Shown here: in pieces, positions 1-11,716 of the stretch
How positions within the stretch are numbered: position 1 is the first letter of the stretch
Layout of the letters: each line of letters starts with the position of its first letter
NCBI GenBank assembly: GCA_033557465.1
Contig: CM066031.1
Span: 1,232,599,312 to 1,232,663,311, forward strand
DNA: 64,000 nucleotides
Reading direction: 5' to 3'
From: Ichthyophis bannanicus
Taxonomy: Eukaryota; Chordata; Amphibia; Gymnophiona; Ichthyophiidae
Translations under genes and position numbers: made by a program
Notes under the pieces: model-generated
What the model saw: only the letters and a program-made list of their open reading frames with translations
Told to the model about the DNA's origin: nothing
The model's database searches: none

Positions 1-153
1 GCTTGTGCTGTTTCCAATTTTCGTCATTTGGCTCTTTTTTCCATTTCCTGAAATATGCCTTTTTGCAACAACAGTTCTTCAGAACTATTTTACAATAAAT
101 AGTAACAATCACTAGACATGTAACCAATTAACAGTGCCATATTGTAGAACTAT

Positions 154-480
154 TTACAAAGTAGAGATATGTTCTAAGCATTGTGTGGTATTGAGGTGGT
201 GTGGTTGTGAGCCATTCATTTTCTTTAATGCTGTGTATTTGATATCATGCTGTAGTAATCTATGAATAGGTGGGTCTTCAATTGCTTTATGGAAATTGGC
301 TATATCTATGGTGGCTCTTAGGTGGGCAGGGAGTGAGTTCCAAAGGTGTGGGCTGTAGTATTTGAACACTCTCTGGATTGCTGTTTCTGAGGTGCTGGTC
401 TTGATAGTAGTGATTGAGAGAGTGTTTTGATGCTGGCTCCTCTGCAGTCTGGATCACTTGATTAATGTGAAGATTAAAGT
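154..480 (-). pseudogene. LINE reverse-transcriptase C-terminal fragment
   Basis: A 71-residue minus-strand reading frame starts at a run reading HLWNSLPAHLRA and continues with a short helical stretch. The signature W-N-S-L-P followed by a basic helix is the usual C-terminal end of RT proteins of the L2/CR1 (Jockey) group, where it lies after the polymerase domain. Nothing upstream on the minus strand (above about 480) extends the RT, so this is a short 3' remnant. Placing it in L2 rather than CR1 is a guess from the wording of the motif. It could also be a Rex-type element. Confidence 0.45.
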
Positions 481-1155
481 CCCAATGATTAGGGGAAGGG
501 AAAGATGATTGAAGAAAGAAGTAAAACCAGCAATCAAAGTCAACAAGAAAGAAAGAGAGAGACAACAAATGATAGCCACCGGGATTGAAAGTAAGGTGAA
601 AAAATCAATCCAGTGGGTCTCAAATGAAGAGAAAAGAATGGGTTTCAAGTGAAGGAAGGATCTGAAATCTGCATGTGGAAGAAAACAGCAGCCTGATGCC
701 ACCACCACAAACAACTGAGTGTGATGTGTAGGAGAAATGATAGCCTTCATGACAAGGCAGCAACTGAAGCTGAGTCCTGTTCAAAGCAAGAAGATGTAAA
801 GAATGAGACATAATGAGAGAAATCATGAATGAAGACATGTTACTGGAAACAGAGTGGGCATGCCAATGTGGTACAAAAGAAGGGGAAAGAAGAGGCAGGA
901 AGGAGGTAAATAGAGATAAGGTATGATGGGTTGAAATATGCAGATATGGTGACATCTATCTCAGAGGGCTAAGATTAGGATCAATGTCTCAGACATAAGT
1001 AAAAGGAGAAGAATACGAGGAGAAGTAGAGGTGTGATGAAGAGATGAGCATGAGATGCTTTCAGGGAGAGAGGGAAAGGACAAACAGAGAATATTTTGGA
1101 GCTCATCAGCAGTAGAGGTGAGTGAAGTATAGAGATCTGATACTTGTAATGGTCA
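481..1155. other. Gene-free stretch, purine-rich on plus strand
   Basis: The plus strand is rich in A and G (many gaaag and gagag runs). No start-to-stop frame here looks like a protein: the minus-strand frames are low-complexity His/Ser/Phe-rich shadows. I recognise no repeat family. Confidence 0.5.
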
Positions 1156-1740
1156 GGGCCGGCAATACCATTAGGCTTCCTAGATGGTGATCTAGAGTAC
1201 TGACCCTCCAGTGCACTCATTGCCATTGCTGCGGCCCCTCTCTGGGGCTGGTAGTAGTGGCAATGGCTTGGAAACTGCAATTCAATGCTTACCTAAATGC
1301 TCTGAAAGTTGGAATCGAAGGGGGGGGGGGTGGAAGCAGCAGGCAGTAAAGGACAGAAATCATGACAGAATGCCAGAGAGTTTAGGTAGGTGCTGCATCA
1401 TGATTTCTGAGATATTGCCACTGCTGCCAGCCCCAGAGAGGGATGGCAGCTGCGGCAATGGGAGAGGCGGGGCAGCAAGATGGAGGGCCCACCTAGGGCT
1501 CCTCCAATTCTTGCACCAGCCCTGGCAGAGTCGGCCTATTCAGGAAGTTGTGTCGGAGGGGTGTCAGAAGCAGCAGTCCATGTTTGCCGAAGCACGTGGC
1601 CTGCTGTGGGCCGCCACTGCCACCGCCATGCCAAACCAAGCCTTCCTCTCTCCACCAACCATGCCAGTGGAATCAGCAGCAGCGGAGGGGGGCGTGGCTT
1701 GGCTCAGAAACCCTTGGGCTGGTCCTGAGCCCTGGTAATG
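1156..1740 (+). repeat. Dispersed repeat with hAT-like terminal motif
   Basis: The stretch opens with CAGGGCCGGCAATACCATTA, then a phrase built from attgccattgctg and cccctctctggggctgg. The same opening and interior occur in reverse orientation at about 58757-58965 (ataccattaggc, gcccattgccatcac). Starts of the form CAGGGCCGG are common for non-autonomous hAT elements, but I cannot see the matching far end here. A G11 run at about 1320 and imperfect repeats of gcaatggc/gccattgc suggest slippage. The long plus-strand frames in this part are Trp/Gly/Pro-rich and do not look like protein. Confidence 0.4.
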
Positions 1741-2014
1741 TTTAGTAGTGAGAAAAATATTGGGGAAGATAAGTAATAAGAAGAGAAAGAACAGTGGAGC
1801 TATAGTAAAGAAGAAGGAATATGCTACAGGCTTGAAAACATTATTGTTTGTTCAAGCTTTTGGCTACTTTTTAACTTTGATGCACCATAATATAATCTAT
1901 AAAACGTACAGATTTTATAATAATGATATACTTCAGGTATTGAATTTTAATTTTTAGACTTTTGTTATGTTTTGATTTGATGTTATATAATACTTGTTTA
2001 ATTCTTTTTTGCTT

Positions 2015-2253
2015 TTTTCGGTTGTTTTTGTGTGCCACTCCCGGTGGCCTTGTGGATAGTTGCCCATATTGTGACTATCCTCTGGGTTTTCTTGGTAAGG
2101 CTGTACCAAAAGGAAATTGTCAAAACTTTTTTTCTGCCAATAAGACTACAGCACCTGGTATTCCAGGGTCATCTCCCATCCAAGTACTAACCTGATTCAT
2201 CTCTGCTTAGCTACTGAGATTAACAACCTGGCATTCTCAGGAGGCATGGCCAT
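2015..2253 (-). mobile_element. 5S-rRNA-derived SINE (SINE3-like) with RTE-like 3' tail
   Basis: Positions 2142-2253 match the complement of vertebrate 5S rRNA along its length: on the plus strand one reads catctcccatccaagtacta followed by ctgcttagct, with ggcatggcc at the 5S 5' end. It is interrupted and diverged (for example the internal control region), so it is not a working 5S gene. Read on the minus strand, it is followed by a non-5S body (cttaccaagaaaaccc, then gccaccgggagtggcac) ending in an acaaaaacaacc tail. That body is also found in the tRNA-derived SINE at 11717-11932 and in the tail at 33845-33912. A 5S head joined to a LINE-type tail is the layout of SINE3 elements. Confidence 0.75.
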
Positions 2254-2529
2254 TTTCTTTGCTTATTTTATGTTTTATTATTGGTGGACTAGAAATCATC
2301 TAAATAAATAAATGCATACATAAATAATTTAAAAATTAGAGTTACATTGGTCACCGTCCAGCCCAAGTTGCCATGGATATTTTACACAACAGATTACAGA
2401 TTACTAATAGTTTCATTTTTGAGCTCTTTTAATTTTCTGGGGTAAATATCATTTAGTCCTTGTGATTTGTTACCTTTTTAGTTTATTTGATCTATTACAT
2501 CTTCTAGATATAAAGGTATAGCATGGTAT

Positions 2530-2995
2530 ACTGAAGTGTACTAATAGCATGGGGTTTAGCTCACGGTAAATAGTTAGCGTGGGACCAGGCTCGTAACCGT
2601 TACTGCGTGCTAAAAGCCCAGTGTGGTAAAACTCCCATGCTACCACTTAGCATATGATTGAGCTGGGACTGGATGGGTTAGGGGGAAGAATGGATGTTGC
2701 CTACACATTGAAATTAATGTGGGCATCATTAGTGAATGCTGATCATCAATGCTGCAGTTACTGCGAGTGCACTTAGATAGCTACTTCAATAGATGACTGT
2801 AAATGCACCAGTGCCAATCATGGTTGCAAGTTTAGTGTGGTGAGATGCTTTCCATGGTGCTAATTGCATAGGGTCTTGTTGGGAATGCCCCCAACAAATC
2901 ATGCGTGTTGGCCACACCTCATGCATTAATTTTTGGCCCTGAAGATGCCTTAGGATGCTGATTCTTAGCGCAGTTTAGTAAACATGTGATATGCT
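2530..2995. repeat. Degenerate MITE-like stretch
   Basis: The stretch is built from phrases such as agctcacggtaaatag, tagcgtggga and gctaaaagccc, and its right side carries tttagtaaacatg, which resembles the end sequence of the MITEs at 14528-14969 and 30280-31565. No clean left terminal repeat is visible, so the borders are approximate. Confidence 0.35.
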
Positions 2996-4649
2996 TTAGT
3001 TGCTCCAAATGATCACGATCAGGGATGGTTTCCAGTGTGAGTTCAACTGATTCTCTCAGAGACTTCTCATTGCAAATACACTTAAAAACGTTTTCAGCAT
3101 TAGTTTTTGTCTCAGTGGTAATCTTATTTTAAAAAATCTCTATTGGCCTATCTTATTAATGTTTAACATTTAGCTTGCCAGTGTTTATGCTTATCCCAGG
3201 GTGGACGAGGATAAAGCATGCGTGCTCCGCCTAGCTATCTGGATAAGGTAGAAAGAGCCAGCTGGAGAAGGAAATCTATTTCAAAGTACTGATAATAGAA
3301 TAACAGTTCAATTGGCAAAATAGTATTGGACTGCAAGGTGAGAACTGTGCTGACTCTCTGACTTTAGGCGAGTAATTTTTCCTACATGTGTATCAGTGTA
3401 CATAAGTCATTTAGGAAATGATAAATTGTGTTTATTTTCCTGCTTTAATGGAGCCATGACAACTAACTCAGAAATCATTGCTGATATGTTTCTAGAGTGG
3501 TGATTTTGAAATGCACATTGAGGCCATTTTCATTGGAAAGGTACAAACTCTAAAATGTACCTTTACTCTTATTATTTCACATTACAAGGTAATGGTTAGG
3601 TAGTGTGGAATGTTTCTGATTTGCTGTCTGTTTGCTAAGCTACGGTAGTGTGTTAGCAAGTGCTCTCCATATACACATAGTGCTTTTCTCACAGAAAATA
3701 AATCAGGTATGCATTTCAAGTTAATGAGCTGCATCATATTCAAATATATGCAAAGCAGCTCATTAATATCATGAGTCATGTTAAGCGACGGTAATTAACT
3801 ACTGTATACGTCTAGAGATGTAGCTAAGCACTGATTAAGGTATTTTCTTAATGCTCTTGTACCCCCTACCTTAAAATCTCCCTGGCAAAGAAGGACCTCC
3901 AAAGTATAGATGTACAAGTCATATACCCACAATGAAAAAGACCCCTCCTATATATCTTCCGGTGCTCCTTTCCTCCGTCCCTCCTGCCCCTCCAGCACTA
4001 TCTTTTAAAATGATATTATCTGACCAGAGGCTCCTCTGTACCCTGCACATGAGGGGTTAGGGGAAGCTTTGGGCAGCTAATCATTTTGGATGATGGAAGC
4101 AGGAGCAACTAGGGATTAATATTGGTTCCTTAGCGTTATGGGGGCTTCAGAAATTAGGGAGGACTGTTTGAGGGTTAGAGGGTTTAGGGAATCTGGCAGC
4201 AGGAAGGTGTCAATTTGTGCATTGTGAGGATTACAGATTTATGGTTTGGGGACCCCCATAACTGTTCTTTTTTGGCAAGGGGGATTTGTTACAGGGGTAG
4301 TTGCTTTTATGCCAGGGAGAGCTTTATTTGGGGACTTCAGGCCTCTTTAAGCATCAGCAAATAGGGTTAAGGCAGGCCTTGATAATTTTTCTTTAGATTT
4401 AGTAGCCAGTCCAGAAACTTAGGGGCCAGTGGCTGAGCCCTTCCCACCTCCACTGAAGTTGAAAATCAGAGGGGGGGAGGGGGGTTGAGATCTCTATAGA
4501 GGTGTAATGCAGCTCCTTTGGAGCCTGATTATTTACTAAGGCTTTTTTCCATTCCATGGCCAAGAGGAAACTTGATAAATCAGACCCTGTAATGAACAAT
4601 TGTAGGCTGCTAGTAAAAATACACAGCCAGTCACACCACCCTCACCCTG
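2996..4649. other. Gene-free stretch, no recognised family
   Basis: I see no coding frame of quality and no clear transposon ends apart from the short inverted repeat listed separately. From about 4600 the sequence turns into the CT-rich host repeat that receives the LINE insertion. Confidence 0.5.
3721..3766. repeat. Perfect 12-bp inverted repeat
   Basis: TTAATGAGCTGC at 3721-3732 is exactly complementary to GCAGCTCATTAA at 3755-3766, with a 22-base loop. It may be the core of a small degenerate hairpin element. No function is implied. Confidence 0.7.
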
Positions 4650-4664
4650 TCATCGTCCCTTCTT
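4650..4664. repeat. Target-site duplication of the minus-strand LINE (3' side)
   Basis: TCATCGTCCCTTCTT here is identical to 10734-10748. It directly precedes the T-run that is the element's poly(A) read on the plus strand. Confidence 0.9.
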
Positions 4665-5213
4665 TTTTTTTTTGTAAATTCGTTTTTATTGTTTTCACAG
4701 AAAGCATACAGTTCAGCGAGCTGGCAAGCCTCACATCCAGAACAGCAGATGAAAAATGAACAGTTTTCAAAGATAAACTTTCAGGGAGAAATGCTGGGGA
4801 TAACTAGGGAGCAGGCTTATAGCCAGGGGGCTAGCCTGCACAAATAGAACAGCAAGGAATGCAACACAGAAAAGTAAATACAAGGAACTTAAATACGTGG
4901 AATGAAATACAAGGGATTTAGCTCAGGATTCCTCACCGTCACGTGGGCTGGCTCGGGCCTGTAGGTCAAGGCCAGCACTGAACGGGCCAAAGCCAGTGGA
5001 CTACCACCCCAGGCACCAGCCAGAGCAATCCCGACTACCTAATCAACCACCTAATCAACCCCCCTCCCCGCCCCCCGCCCTCCTTACCCCTAACCCACCC
5101 ACCCACCCCCCCTGCCAGAAACCAGAAGAAGAACCCCTACAGGTCTCTCCAACCATCTTCAGGGAACACCTCCCCTCCCAAGGTGGGGCAGCGCCCAGTC
5201 TCGTAAGCCTGAC

Positions 5214-8200
5214 CTAAGCCTGCGCCAAGTCCCCCGCAAGACCCGCCCCCGGGGGATTGAGCAAGGGAGCCCAGATGAGAAGGAATCGGGATAGCACGGG
5301 ACCTCCCAGTAGCCGGGCCGTTCGGCCCTCCATCCTCATGAGATCCCCATCAGAGCTTCCCACTCTCTTATCCCCGGACCACCCTCGGAAAGCCATTGTC
5401 GGAGGATACAATGTTTTGCTACTAAGAAACTTTTCGCACACAGCTGCCTCTGGGCGTCCGTCCCCTGTACCCCTGAGGGTCCTACATGAAACAAACACCA
5501 CACAGGGTGCAGAGTCACCCCCCCCCCACCCACCCAAAGGAGCAGTCTGCTTCGCACCATACTCCAAAATAATTGAATCCTAGGGCAGGACCAAAATCGG
5601 TGAAACAGGGTACCCACTTCGTTATTACAGAGGGCACACACATCAGACAGCAAGAGTCCCATCTTCCTCGCCCCAGCCTCAGACACATACGCTCTCCACA
5701 GGAGCTTAAACTGCAACTCCCTGTACCGAACGGCCTCAGAGAGCACCCGGATTCTGCGAAAAGCCATCCCCACCAGTTCCACCGTCAACTCCACCAAACC
5801 ATCCCGATGCCATCGCTCCACCAACCGCACGAACTTCCCCAAGCCGCCCGGGGGAAACAACAGCTCCCGTATTTGCCCAGCAGCAGGGGAAGCCTGACAT
5901 TGTTCCAGTAGTAGCCAGAGGCTACCGTCAGAGGTCAAGAAGTCCCTCTTCCCTGGGATGCTACCCACGTAGTGGCGCACCTGCAGATAATAGTAAAAGG
6001 TCTCCTTCGGCAAATTGTGTTTTCTTCGCCAGCTCCTGAAAAGAGTCAAGCCGATCCGAACCCTCCAGGCGCAATTGTCCAATATACTCGACTCCAGCCC
6101 TCTGCCAAAGCTGTCCTCCCCCGCCAAGCCTTCCCGGTGCAAAGTCACCATTACCTCGCAAGGGCAGACAGTCCGTCACTCTCCAGGGCCTAGCCCGGAG
6201 GCGGCATAAAAATTTCCATCCCACTCGTATGGTACGCAGATAGAAGGACTCCCGCCATGCCCGCGGCAACGCCGCAACCCCACAGTGGAGCAAGTACACC
6301 CTATGCCACTGCTCAGAAAATTGGTCGAGCAGATCAATCGGCAGTCGTTCGGCATTTCCCAAAACCAGATCACTTATCCTCCTCGTCATATAGCACAAAT
6401 TATATAATCTCAGGGAGGTCAAACCCAGACCACCTTCCTCAGCTGGCCGCATAAGCGTCTCCAACGCAACATGTGCTCTCTTGGCTCTCCACAGATAACG
6501 ACCAACCTGACCATGCAACTCCCGCAAGTCCCGTCTACCCAACCAAAGGGGAAGGTTCCTCAACAAATATAGCCACCGTGGCCACTCTATCATCCTCACC
6601 AAGGCAACCCGCCCCATCAGAGACAAGGGTAGATCCCTCCAGCGCCGCAGCCGTGAAATCGTAGAGTGCAAGAGGGGGCGAATATTTACCTCATATAGGG
6701 AGCGTAGACATGCCGGGATATGAACGCCTAGATAACGTATGTGCCCCTCCGCCCATTGTAGCGGGAAAGCACCCCGCCACTTACCCCGCGACTGATTCTC
6801 GACATCTAGAACCATCGATTTCGTGCGGTTAATGCGAAGCCCCGAGAACCCGCCAAATCGCTCGATCAAGCGTAGAGCTTCCGGGAGGGACTCCATCGGC
6901 TCCGTCAACACAGCAGAAGATCGTCCGCGAACGCACTCACCTTAAGGCACCCACCCCGCCAGGTAGCCCCCTTAATCTGTTCGGATTCTATCAGCGAGAG
7001 TAGGAGAGGTTCTAATTGTAAGACGTAAAGAAGAGGAGAAAGGGGGCAACCCTGCTGCGTACCATGCTGCAACAGAAAGGGGGGAGAGCAGGTTCCGCCA
7101 ACATCGACCACAGCTCGGGGAGCAGCATATAAGGCTTGTAGCCCCCGCAAGAACGCCCCTTGAAAGCCGAATCGCCCCAGGGCCGCAAACATATAACGCC
7201 ATGACACCCTATCGAAAGCCTTTTCGGAATCTAGACTAACAAGTAGCAGCGGGTCCCTCGCCAACTGTGTCTGTTCCATACCCAGTAACACCTTACTAAT
7301 ATTTACCGAGGCGTCCCGGCCTTTAACGAAGCCTGCTTGATGGGATCCCACTAACTCCGGCAAAAACAGCTGGAGCCGCGCAGCCAGAATCGAAGCAAAG
7401 AGCTTCTGATCGACATTAATTAACGAGATGGGCCTGTAGGAGGCAGGATCCTCCAGGTCCTTGCCTTGCTTCGGAATTAACGTAATGCGGGCCGTGCGCA
7501 TATCCCTAGGGAAGGAGCCGGAGTCCACCACCTCGGCATACAATGCCGCCAAGGTCGGGACCACCGAAATCTCCAATAGCTTGTACGCTTCATATGTAAA
7601 ACCGTCGGGGCCGGGAGCCTTGTGCGTTTTGCCAGCGCGAATCGCTTTCTGAATCTCCACTCCGGTTATCTCATGATTAAGCACTTCCAGCTGCGCCGTC
7701 CCCACCCTGGGAAGCGACACACGCCCCAGGAAGTCCTCCATGGAAGATGTATCCCCATCCTCGGAAGCATACAGTTGCTCATAAAAGGCGCGAAAGACAC
7801 GAGCTACCTCTGCCGCCCTAGTATGTCTCCTACCCTCAGTGTCCTTAATCACCATCACCCGACGGGAACCCACTGGGTCCCTCACTAAGCGGGCCAGCAA
7901 TTTCCCAGACCGGTCTCCATAACGGAAAACTGGTGGCGATAATATTGTTGGGACTGAATGGCCCTCTCCTGCAACAAGTCATTCAGGCGCTTCTGTAGCT
8001 CCAGGTAGTCCGGCAGACCACTCTGCCGCCCAGAGGCTACTGTCTGGGCCGTACGGAGCTCTCTCGACAACCGAAGTATCTCAGCGTTAACTCTCTTCCG
8101 CTCCGCTCCGACATAGGCTATTATATGCCCTCGGAGAACCGCCTTCCCCGCCTCCCAAAAGGAGGCCAGCGAGGCAACTGTCCCCTCATTGAATTCAACG

Positions 8201-8994
8201 TATTCCGCCCAGCGCTGGGTCACAAAGTCTCGAAACTCCGTCCTAGTCGCCAGGTGGCTGGGGAAAGACCAGTTGGCGGAACTCTCCCGCTCACCGCGCC
8301 AGGTCAAACTGACCATGGCATGATCTGAGACGATAATGGGTCCAATCTCTGCGCAGGACACCTTCCCAAACCATTGCTGTGATACCAAAAGAAAGTCAAT
8401 TCTCGACCAGGTTTGGTGGGCTCGTGACAGATGTGTGTAGTCTCTGCTGGTAGGATTTAACACTCGCCAGGCGTCCACTAGTCCCCCCAGCTCACAAAGG
8501 TACCCTATGCCCCGCTTACTCCATCCCCTCCCTGTGGAAGGACGGGAACGGTCTAAGGAAGGATCGTGGGGGCAATTAAAGTCCCCTGCTATCACCATCG
8601 GTATCTTTGGGGCCCCCAAAATTTTATGCAGAATATTCTTGAAAAAATCATGGTTGTAACTATTGGGGGCATACACAGTCCCAAGAAACATTTCTTCTCC
8701 TTGAAGTTTGACATGGGCAAACAGAAATCTACCTTGGGGGTCAGAATCTACCTTAAGGACCTCGCAGGTTAAACCTTTGTGGATCAAAATTGCCACCCCC
8801 TTTCTCCGAGTGTCCGAGGGCGCAGACAGGACCGTCCCGACCCAATCCCGCTTTAATTTGGCATGCTCTGTAGCCGTCAAGTGCGTCTCTTGTAACAGAG
8901 CCACCTGGGCTTTTTGCCGTCTGAGAGCTTGCAGAATTTTGGTGCGCTTCACTGGAGTGGTGATGCCACCGACATTCCAGGTTACAAAGTGCAA
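5214..8994 (-). pseudogene. LINE ORF2 (endonuclease-reverse transcriptase), frameshifted
   Basis: ORF2 nicks target DNA and primes reverse transcription there. The endonuclease part (8994-7885) keeps WNVGG, the catalytic QETH (residues 35-38), GDFN (137-140), SRID (197-200) and SDHA (223-226). The RT part (7900-6905) keeps KAPGPDG, SYRPISLIN, motif A (SLDSEKAFDRV), motif B (GTQQGCPLSP) and motif C FADD. The C-terminal part (6911-5214) carries a CALCNNEVGTLFHRFWSCP-type Cys/His motif. The frame shifts near 7920 (in a T run), near 6907 (just after FADD), near 6025 and near 5350, so no full protein can be made. No clear ATG opens the frame: homology begins around a TTG at 8994. No large deletion is visible, so decay is recent and by small indels. 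Confidence 0.88.
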
Positions 8995-9734
8995 ATCAGG
9001 GAGGGTAATGTATTCTCTCGATGCAGACCTTCCTAGGATGAAACAGCTGGGATTGTGTGCGGGGCAGCCCAGCCCCTACCCCACCATCACATAGTTGAGC
9101 TCTATACTCAGGGCAAAACCACCCATGGAGAGACCCAGTTCTGGCCAGAAATGGGAGGGAAGGAAACGACTTGCCCATAGGTTTCCCGTTGTCTAGAATC
9201 CCCCCACCTCCCCTCCTCCCCCACCCCCCCTCAGCCACCCACCCCCCCACCCCCCTCGCCCCCTCCCCCCCATCCACCCGCCTCCTCCCTCCTATCTCTA
9301 CCCCCCCTAAAACTATCACCATCCATACACTCAGTACCTCGACTGAGGCCCGAGTCTTAGCAATGCCTCGGGGCAGCCCCGAGGATCTTCCCCGCTCCCC
9401 ACGCACCCCAGCAAGAGTGCGAGTGCAGGACCACAGCACCACAGCCCTTGGAAACATAACCCAGGATAGCATAGCAGGGTAATAAAGAAAGAGAAGAGAG
9501 AAAGAGAAGAGAGAAAGAGAAGAGAGAGAGAAACAAATTAAATCCTTGCATAATACACAGTAAGCTAAACTGAAAGTTCAGGATTCCGTCCGAGTTCTCC
9601 TCTGCCACCAGGACAAAGATCAGATTCCTCCGTCTCCAGGCCACCACACCATAGCAGGGACCCAGCCAACTGGGTAAACATGTTTCCTCCATGCAGACAT
9701 TCTCATAGAGCCGCTGAAGCAGTAATCAGGACTC

Positions 9735-10565
9735 TTACTCCGCCGCAGGTTCAGCAGGCAGTTTCGCCAGAAATTGTTTTGCCTTACCGGCTTGTTCAAA
9801 GAGGTGTACTTTCCCGTGTAAGGTAACTCTCAGGAGGGCCGGAAAAGCCAGTGTAAAACGAACCTTGCGGCGAAACAGTTCCGCACAGACTGGAGCAAAT
9901 TCCCTCCTTTTTGCAGCCACCTGCGCTGAATAATCCTGGAACATTAGGATTTTCCGGTTTTTCAGCAGCAGCTCAGGCAGTTTTCTGTAGGCCTGCAGGA
10001 TTAGGACCTTGTGTTGGAAATTGAGAATCTTCAAGATCACCACACGTGGCCTGGCATCTTCTGTCTTGCGGGCTCCTAGCCGGTGTGCGCGCTCAATTTT
10101 GAGGAGGCCTCGCAGGTCCTCCAGGCCCAAGGCCTCCGGAAGCCAAGATTCCAAAAAGGGGAGCAACTTGCCGTCAGGTTGCTCCTCACCTATGCCCAGG
10201 ATACGTAGATTATTGCGGCGCGATCTGTTCTCTAAGTCATCAATCTTTTGTTGCAGGTCCTGCATTTGCTGCGCATGCTGTGCCGCCTCTCTCTCCCGAC
10301 GCCCCTCCTCGCTCTCAAGGCTGGTGACCCGATGCTCTACTTCATCCACTCGTTTCCCCGGGTCAGCTAGCGAATCCTCCAAGTTATCCAGCTTTTTTAG
10401 GAGCAGGTCGAATTTCGGGTCCAGGAGCTTAACCACTTCTTTTGCGAGCTCCGCTGGTGCAGAATCTATACTCTCCGTTCCCGGAGAGGCCGGCTGAGTT
10501 AGCCCCGGTGTAGCAGGCCCGGCTTTGGAGGCTTTCTCTCTCTCTTTCCGCGGTGCCAAAGGCAT
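9735..10565 (-). CDS. LINE ORF1 protein (Transposase_22/L1 ORF1p-like), open
   Basis: A 276-residue frame from the ATG at 10565, in a good context (gacc before ATG). The frame is open further upstream, to 10715, but only from a GTG, so the ATG is preferred. ORF1 proteins of L1-type LINEs coat their own RNA and act as nucleic-acid chaperones in a cytoplasmic RNP. Visible here: a basic, Ser/Pro-rich N-terminus, a long heptad-rich coiled coil in the middle, then the hallmark DDLENRSRRNNLRILGI that opens the RRM-like core, followed by a basic C-terminal domain (FQDYSAQVAAKRREF). It is the only gene of this element without a frame break. ORF2 follows downstream after about 740 bases. Confidence 0.8.
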   Translation of the reverse strand: MPLAPRKEREKASKAGPATPGLTQPASPGTESIDSAPAELAKEVVKLLDPKFDLLLKKLDNLEDSLADPGKRVDEVEHRVTSLESEEGRREREAAQHAQQMQDLQQKIDDLENRSRRNNLRILGIGEEQPDGKLLPFLESWLPEALGLEDLRGLLKIERAHRLGARKTEDARPRVVILKILNFQHKVLILQAYRKLPELLLKNRKILMFQDYSAQVAAKRREFAPVCAELFRRKVRFTLAFPALLRVTLHGKVHLFEQAGKAKQFLAKLPAEPAAE

Positions 10566-10733
10566 GGTCAAGTCAAATAATGCCACCGGTGAGTAGGGGG
10601 CAGCGTCCGAGACACCCTCCAAAAGTAAGGGGAGCGTTAGAAGGCGAAATGCAGATTTTAAAGCAGATTTATCCTCGCGGCTGCCCCGGAGCGAGCGGGA
10701 AGCGTCCGCACTCACTCACGCATCACGTGACCA

Positions 10734-10748
10734 TCATCGTCCCTTCTT
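10734..10748. repeat. Target-site duplication of the minus-strand LINE (5' side)
   Basis: TCATCGTCCCTTCTT, identical to 4650-4664, directly outside the LINE 5' end. Confidence 0.9.
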
Positions 10749-11145
10749 GCTGTCTCCCTTCCCCCCACCCCACACACTGTAATCACCCAGTCTCATGCTC
10801 GCTGTCTCTCCCATACACTCTTATCACTCAGTCTCACGCTTGTTCTCTCCTTCCAACACTGTCACCCTTTTCCCTTTAAAACTGGCCTTCTCCAGCCCCT
10901 ACCCCAGCAAGCCCCCACCACTCAGCGAGCTAGTGAGCCACCGCCTAACCAGTCCATATCACCCAAGAAAACAGTAAGCCACCTCCAACCACTGTTATCA
11001 TCCAGCAAGCCAGCCAGCCCCCAGCCTTTCCCCTATCCTTGCAAGCCAGCCACCCTCCAACTAGCTAGTCAGCCCCACATCCTCTCCCCAACCCCATCAA
11101 GCCAGTCAGCATCCCCAACTCCTGTTCTTACAATTTTATTTTAAT
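10749..11145 (+). repeat. Degenerate CT-rich tandem repeat (host of LINE insertion)
   Basis: Irregular units built from atcacccagtctcatgct and ctctctcccatacact, drifting into agccagccaccctcc phrases. The same style is present left of the LINE at 4621-4650, confirming that the LINE split one array. Confidence 0.6.
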
Positions 11146-11716
11146 TTAATATCAATGCATGTAGTCCTCCTTTTCCTGACTTCCTGTTCAGCACTTCCAC
11201 TACTCTTACTATTATGAAATATTTCTTCAGATGGCTCCTGATGTTATCCCCTATCACATTCATCTTATGACCCCTCATTTAAGAACTTTCTTTGAAGAGG
11301 AAGAGGGCAATCTTCTGCGCATTTGTACCATGGAGGTATTTAAATGTGACTGTCACATCTTCCCTATTTGCCTTTCTTCCAAAGCAAATATATTTATAAA
11401 CCTGCCCCCATGTTCCTTATGACAAAGACCACCGATCATTTTAGAAGCCACCCTCTGGAACAACTCCATCCTATTCATATCCTTTTGAAGGTGGAGTCTC
11501 TAGAATTGTACACAGTAGTACAAATGAGGACTAATTTGAGACTTACACAAAGGCACTATCACCTCCCTTTTCCTGGTAGTCATTTCTCTCCCTTTGAATC
11601 CAAGCACCCTTCTGGCTTTTGTTGTTGCCTTTTCTACCTATTTGGCCACTTTAAGATCATCTACTATGGTACTCCTCAAGTTCCATTTTTCTTTTATGCA
11701 CTGAAGTACTTCACCC

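Larger units (their letters stand above)
4665..10733 (-). mobile_element. Full-length Tx1/L1-type LINE, minus strand
   Basis: About 6.07 kb from the 5' end at 10733 to a poly(A) tail seen as a T-run at about 4661-4672. A 15-bp perfect duplication flanks it, so both ends are secure. Order on the minus strand: short 5' UTR, ORF1 (coiled coil plus L1-type RNA-binding core), C- and purine-rich spacer at about 9170-9540, ORF2 (APE-type endonuclease, then RT, then a Cys/His-containing C-terminus), 3' UTR with an AATAAA-like signal just before the tail. The wording of ORF1 and ORF2 fits the L1 superfamily, Tx1 branch. Insertion was into a CT-rich host repeat that continues on both sides. The intact flanks and full length point to a fairly recent insertion. 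Confidence 0.9.

Noticed and set aside
1211..1738. Long plus-strand frames (up to 175 codons) that might be a gene
   Set aside because: The wording is Trp/Gly/Pro/Ala-rich and irregular, overlapping frames are equally open, and the region is a dispersed repeat with a G11 run.
2142..2253. A functional 5S rRNA gene
   Set aside because: The similarity is clear but interrupted and diverged in internal promoter and stem regions, and the sequence continues into a SINE body.
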